Part shown: piece by piece, positions 61,242 to 64,000 of the stretch
How positions within the stretch are numbered: the stretch's first letter is position 1
How the letters are laid out: every line of letters begins with the position of its first letter
Source of the DNA: Comamonadaceae bacterium
GTDB taxonomy: Bacteria > Pseudomonadota > Gammaproteobacteria > Burkholderiales > Burkholderiaceae_C
Length of the DNA: 64,000 nucleotides
Direction of reading: 5' to 3'
Assembly (NCBI GenBank): GCA_947450895.1
Contig: CANFWT010000005.1
Coordinates: 1-64,000 of the forward strand
Position numbers and translations under genes: made by a program
Notes under the pieces: model-generated
Told to the model about the DNA's origin: nothing
Seen by the model: the letters and a program-made list of their open reading frames with translations, nothing else
Databases searched by the model: none

Positions 61242-62117
61242 ATGTCAGTGATCAATACCAACGTGAGCGCCCTGTACTCGCAAAACGCGAGCAAAACAGC
61301 GGCTAAATCCATGAGCGTTGCCATGCAACAGCTCTCCACCGGCACACGGATCAACTCCGCGGCCGACGATGCGGCAGGTTTGGCCATCGGCCAAACCATG
61401 ACCTCGCAAATCCGGGGCTTGAACCAGGCCGTGCGCAACGCCAACGACGCGGTCAACATGATGCAGACCGCCGAGGGCGCCATGGTCGAGCAGTCCAACA
61501 TGCTGCAGCGCATGCGTGAGCTTGCGGTGCAGGCCAGCAACGGCACCTACTCCCCCGACCAACGCACCTACCTTAACACCGAGTTTTCAGCGCTCAAGAC
61601 GCAGATCGCCAACATCACCAGCGACACCACCTGGAACGGCTCGCATGTTCTCAGCGGAGCCTCTGGCAACGGAGTGACCGCAGCGGGAGCGAACGCAACC
61701 GGTGGTAACTACTACTTTCAGGTGGGCCAAAGCTCGGGCCAAGTGGTCAAAGTCACCATCAACAAAATGGTCACCGGAGGCAGCCCGGCGGCGAATACCG
61801 GACTTGGTATCAGCTCTGAAGTGGTGACCTCTGCGTCGGCAGCCTCCAGCGCAATTGGGGTGATCGACACTGCACTGGACTACATCAATACCCAGCGCGC
61901 GACCATAGGCGCAGGCATTAACCAGCTCAATTACGCCGCAGACAATTTGACCAATATTTCTGCCAACGTCACGCAGTCCCGCAGTTCCATCATGGACACC
62001 GACTACGCACAGGCCAGCACGCAGCTGGCCAAAACGCAAATTTTGCAACAGGCCTCAACCGCCATGCTGGCGCAAGCCAACCAGCAGGCGCAGGGCGTGA
62101 TGGCGCTGCTGAAGTAA
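61242..62117 (+). CDS. fliC2: Flagellin FliC (copy 2)
   Basis: Filament subunit of 291 residues with the same ends as copy 1 (MSVINTNVSALYSQNASK; QAQGVMALLK) and a slightly longer, different centre (about 150-195). CTGGAG precedes the ATG. The upstream sigma-28 match is poor, so it may be a minor or differently timed filament protein. The two copies are in tandem with a 262-bp gap holding no other convincing gene. Confidence 0.95.
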   Translation: MSVINTNVSALYSQNASKTAAKSMSVAMQQLSTGTRINSAADDAAGLAIGQTMTSQIRGLNQAVRNANDAVNMMQTAEGAMVEQSNMLQRMRELAVQASNGTYSPDQRTYLNTEFSALKTQIANITSDTTWNGSHVLSGASGNGVTAAGANATGGNYYFQVGQSSGQVVKVTINKMVTGGSPAANTGLGISSEVVTSASAASSAIGVIDTALDYINTQRATIGAGINQLNYAADNLTNISANVTQSRSSIMDTDYAQASTQLAKTQILQQASTAMLAQANQQAQGVMALLK

Positions 62118-62126
62118 CTGGCTAGC

Positions 62127-62143
62127 GCAGCCCACTGGGCTGC
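62127..62143 (+). terminator. Possible hairpin after flagellin copy 2
   Basis: GCAGCCC-ACT-GGGCTGC is a perfect 7-bp stem ten bases after the stop codon; a second weaker hairpin (CCAGG/CCTGG, 62167-62183) follows and is trailed by TGTTTG. Together they are a plausible end for the flagellin transcript. Confidence 0.45.
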
Positions 62144-62283
62144 CCGGCCAGGGTGCTTGTCTCTGCCAGGTCACGTGCCTGGTGTTTGCAGCGCTGCGGC
62201 TTAAAAACAGGGCGTACCACACACCGCTGGCACGAAGTCAGGGACGGCGGTTTGCGAATTGAAATACGAGGGGAGCAGGGAGC

Positions 62284-63930
62284 ATGGCGACGCAACAGCA
62301 CTTGGTTAGGGCGCTGACGCTATTGCGTCCCATGGTCCAACGACAAGACTTCGACCGGATCAATGAATTTGTGGCCCAGTACGGCCTGGAATTTCTGATT
62401 TCAGATGATTTCATTGATTTCGCGCGGGGGGTTAAGGACGCCTCCAGTGTCATTTTTCTGTGCACCCTGGCGGTCCACAACGCAGCCAACCCGGTTCGGG
62501 CGCAGATGGTGCTGCAGGCTTACCAGTCGATTGTTGGCGGCGCACTCACCGAAGGCATTGCCCAACTGCCCAAGCGCCATGTGCTGCGGCAAACCATTGC
62601 CGCTCTGGCGCACAAGGCGGCCATCGCTGCGCCCCGGCTGGATTCGCAAAAGCGCAAAGGCACAGGCCAGGAGTGGCTGCTCGCCTTGGAGCTGTGCATG
62701 GACCATGGCGCCCTGGAGAACGGCTTGGTGCTGATGCGCGAGCACATGCAACGTGCAGGCGCCGCAGATTACGTGCTGCTGTGCGCCAAGGCCTTGATAG
62801 AGCGCGCCGCCTCGGTGACGGAGGGGGACACCCTGCCCTGGGCGGCTTGGATTGCCCTGCAAACGGCGGTGTACGAAGAACTCAAACGCCAGAAATTTTC
62901 CGACGTGGCAGAGCGTGTAGCCCAGTTGGCGGGCGAGTACTGTCATTTTTCTGGCAATCCGGCGGATTCCATCGCTTGGTACGAAAAAATTCCGGCATCC
63001 TCGGACCGGTCCATTATTTCCCTCTACCAGATCGCCCGCGGGCACTGCCACATGGGAGAGACGGGATTGGCCATCGCGCACATGGACCAGGTTCTGGCGC
63101 GCATGTGCACGCAAAGCAATGACTGGATCAACCAGAACTTCTTGCATGCGGACGCTGCGGGAGAAAAGGCCGACAAGGCCAGTTTTAACCAAGACGCTGC
63201 GGCACTGGCGCTGACCGACCTGCAAAACACCCTGTCTGAGGTGGATGTATCGCCTTTTTTGGTCTCAGGCACGCTCTTGGGCTATGCCAGAAACCGTGGA
63301 TTTTTGAGCCACGACAAAGACATTGACGTTGGCATTTTTGCCTCGCAAGACATTTTTGACGTACTTAGCTTGCTCAGCCGAAGCGGCCTGTTCGACGTGA
63401 AGTTCCACTTTCTGCGCGTACAAGACACCTACCAGGTACCTATCGTGCACCGCACAACGGGCATGAACATTGACATTTTTGTCTACCACCCGCAAGGCGA
63501 GCGGCTTGTTACCGGGGTGCATGGCAATTTTGGCTACACCCAAAACTTCACCTTCACGCCGTTTACCCTGCAGACCGTGCGGTTTCTCGACATCGACTTT
63601 GCGGTACCCGCCGACATGGCCCTGAATCTGCAAGAGAACTTTGGCCCCTGGCAAGTGCCAGACCCACACTTCATATCGCACCTGGAATGCCCCACCACCG
63701 TTGACATTGGCGGCGCGGTGTACATGGTGGTGGCGCGCCAAGAAATGCTGCGCTCTGTGGTGGAAGGCAAGAAAGTCAAAGTCGCGCGCATCGCCGCCAT
63801 CCTGCGGCGCTGGCAAAGCGCTGAATACCCCATGGAGCCTTCGCTCATCGAGCGTTTGCTAGCCCGGTTCGGCATGGCGCCGGATGCTGCGCCATCCGAC
63901 ACACCACTTGAAACGATTACCCATGCCTAA
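62284..63930 (+). CDS. LicD-family phosphotransferase-like protein with helical N-domain
   Basis: A 548-residue protein. The C-terminal half holds LicD/fukutin-type motifs: GTLLGYARNRGFLSHDKDID (329-348, with metal-binding D346 and D348) and MNIDIFVYHPQG near 395. LicD proteins move phospho-polyol or phosphocholine groups from CDP donors onto glycans. The N-terminal 290 residues are helical, partly TPR-like. It overlaps the next gene, an IspD/TarI-type cytidylyltransferase, by eight bases. Position after the flagellins suggests filament or surface glycan modification, which is inference. Confidence 0.75.
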   Translation: MATQQHLVRALTLLRPMVQRQDFDRINEFVAQYGLEFLISDDFIDFARGVKDASSVIFLCTLAVHNAANPVRAQMVLQAYQSIVGGALTEGIAQLPKRHVLRQTIAALAHKAAIAAPRLDSQKRKGTGQEWLLALELCMDHGALENGLVLMREHMQRAGAADYVLLCAKALIERAASVTEGDTLPWAAWIALQTAVYEELKRQKFSDVAERVAQLAGEYCHFSGNPADSIAWYEKIPASSDRSIISLYQIARGHCHMGETGLAIAHMDQVLARMCTQSNDWINQNFLHADAAGEKADKASFNQDAAALALTDLQNTLSEVDVSPFLVSGTLLGYARNRGFLSHDKDIDVGIFASQDIFDVLSLLSRSGLFDVKFHFLRVQDTYQVPIVHRTTGMNIDIFVYHPQGERLVTGVHGNFGYTQNFTFTPFTLQTVRFLDIDFAVPADMALNLQENFGPWQVPDPHFISHLECPTTVDIGGAVYMVVARQEMLRSVVEGKKVKVARIAAILRRWQSAEYPMEPSLIERLLARFGMAPDAAPSDTPLETITHA

Positions 63931-64000
63931 GCAACTGGCTTTTGTTCTCCTGGCGGGTGGCCAGGGCCTGCGACTCAACCAGGACACACCCAAGCAATTC
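63923..64000 (+). CDS. IspD/TarI-type cytidylyltransferase, start only
   Basis: The last 26 codons of the window read MPKQLAFVLLAGGQGLRL and then TPKQF, the nucleotide-binding loop of the IspD/TarI group, which makes CDP-activated sugar alcohols or methylerythritol. The rest is outside. Coupling to a LicD gene favours a CDP-polyol (for example CDP-ribitol) supply role over isoprenoid synthesis. Confidence 0.7.
   Translation, partial: MPKQLAFVLLAGGQGLRLNQDTPKQF

Noticed and set aside
62228-62243. Perfect sigma-54 -24 element TGGCACG before the LicD gene
   Set aside because: The -12 position reads CAGGG, with no GC ten bases after the GG, so it is not a sigma-54 promoter.
1-64000. CRISPR arrays, insertion sequences, tRNA or rRNA genes, prophage
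   Set aside because: No direct-repeat/spacer pattern, transposase, tRNA-like cloverleaf or phage gene set was seen. Long open frames on the opposite strand of real genes are shadows caused by high GC.

Overview
The window reads as a chromosomal segment of a GC-rich betaproteobacterium, most probably of the Burkholderiales (Comamonadaceae or Rhodoferax-like). This placing rests on gene content and protein style and was not tested by a search. Most of the 64 kb is a flagellar and motility locus, with a short respiratory and envelope segment in front and the start of a glycan-type locus at the right edge.

Layout. 1-3713 (minus): cbb3 cytochrome oxidase genes ccoI-ccoS-ccoN with FNR-type boxes, then uspA (plus). 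4249-6232 (minus): a REC/HD-GYP phosphodiesterase and lgt. 6299-10232 (plus): moxR / DUF58 / transglutaminase (TgpA-type) operon, followed by two small envelope-type genes. 11423-18996 (minus): motB, motA, fliS, fliA, flhG, flhF, flhA. 19210-29028 (plus): fliK-L-M-N-O-P-Q-R-flhB plus three trailing genes of unknown role, one with a SPOR-like end. 29089-30225 (minus): a sigma-54 activator of FleQ/NtrC type without a receiver domain. 30523-37625 (plus): an accessory block of two large Sel1-repeat proteins, a J-domain protein with a decayed PLD-like front, and a 15 x 25-residue tryptophan-repeat protein. 37726-41556 (plus): flgP-like and flgT-like H-ring genes, a FimV-like small protein, and a second FliK-like/FlhB-tail pair. 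41553-43219 (minus): flgN, flgM, flgA. 43360-44478: a LysM plus lysozyme-like protein. 44703-57558: flgBCDEFGHIJKL. 57619-62117: fliD, flaG and two short flagellins. 62284-64000: a LicD-family protein and the start of an IspD/TarI-type cytidylyltransferase.

How it works together. No flhDC is seen. Instead the sequence shows a two-tier scheme like that of polar-flagellated gammaproteobacteria. Sites matching sigma-54 promoters (GG-N10-GC) precede flhA, fliK, flgA, flgB, flgG and the leader/Sel1 gene at 34793. Sites matching sigma-28 promoters (TCAAGTTT-N11-GCCGATTC) precede fliS, flgM, flgP, fliD, flaG and fliC1, with a weaker one before fliC2. FlhF and FlhG suggest polar placement. fliE-J, chemotaxis genes and rpoN are not in the window.

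Most noteworthy: (i) the Sel1/J-domain/W-repeat block inside the flagellar locus, part of it behind a near-ideal sigma-54 promoter; (ii) a fliS switch in which a hairpin hides the ribosome site in read-through mRNA but is missing from the predicted sigma-28 transcript; (iii) a FlgJ without muramidase beside a separate lysozyme-like protein; (iv) H-ring-like genes with their own sigma-28 promoter.
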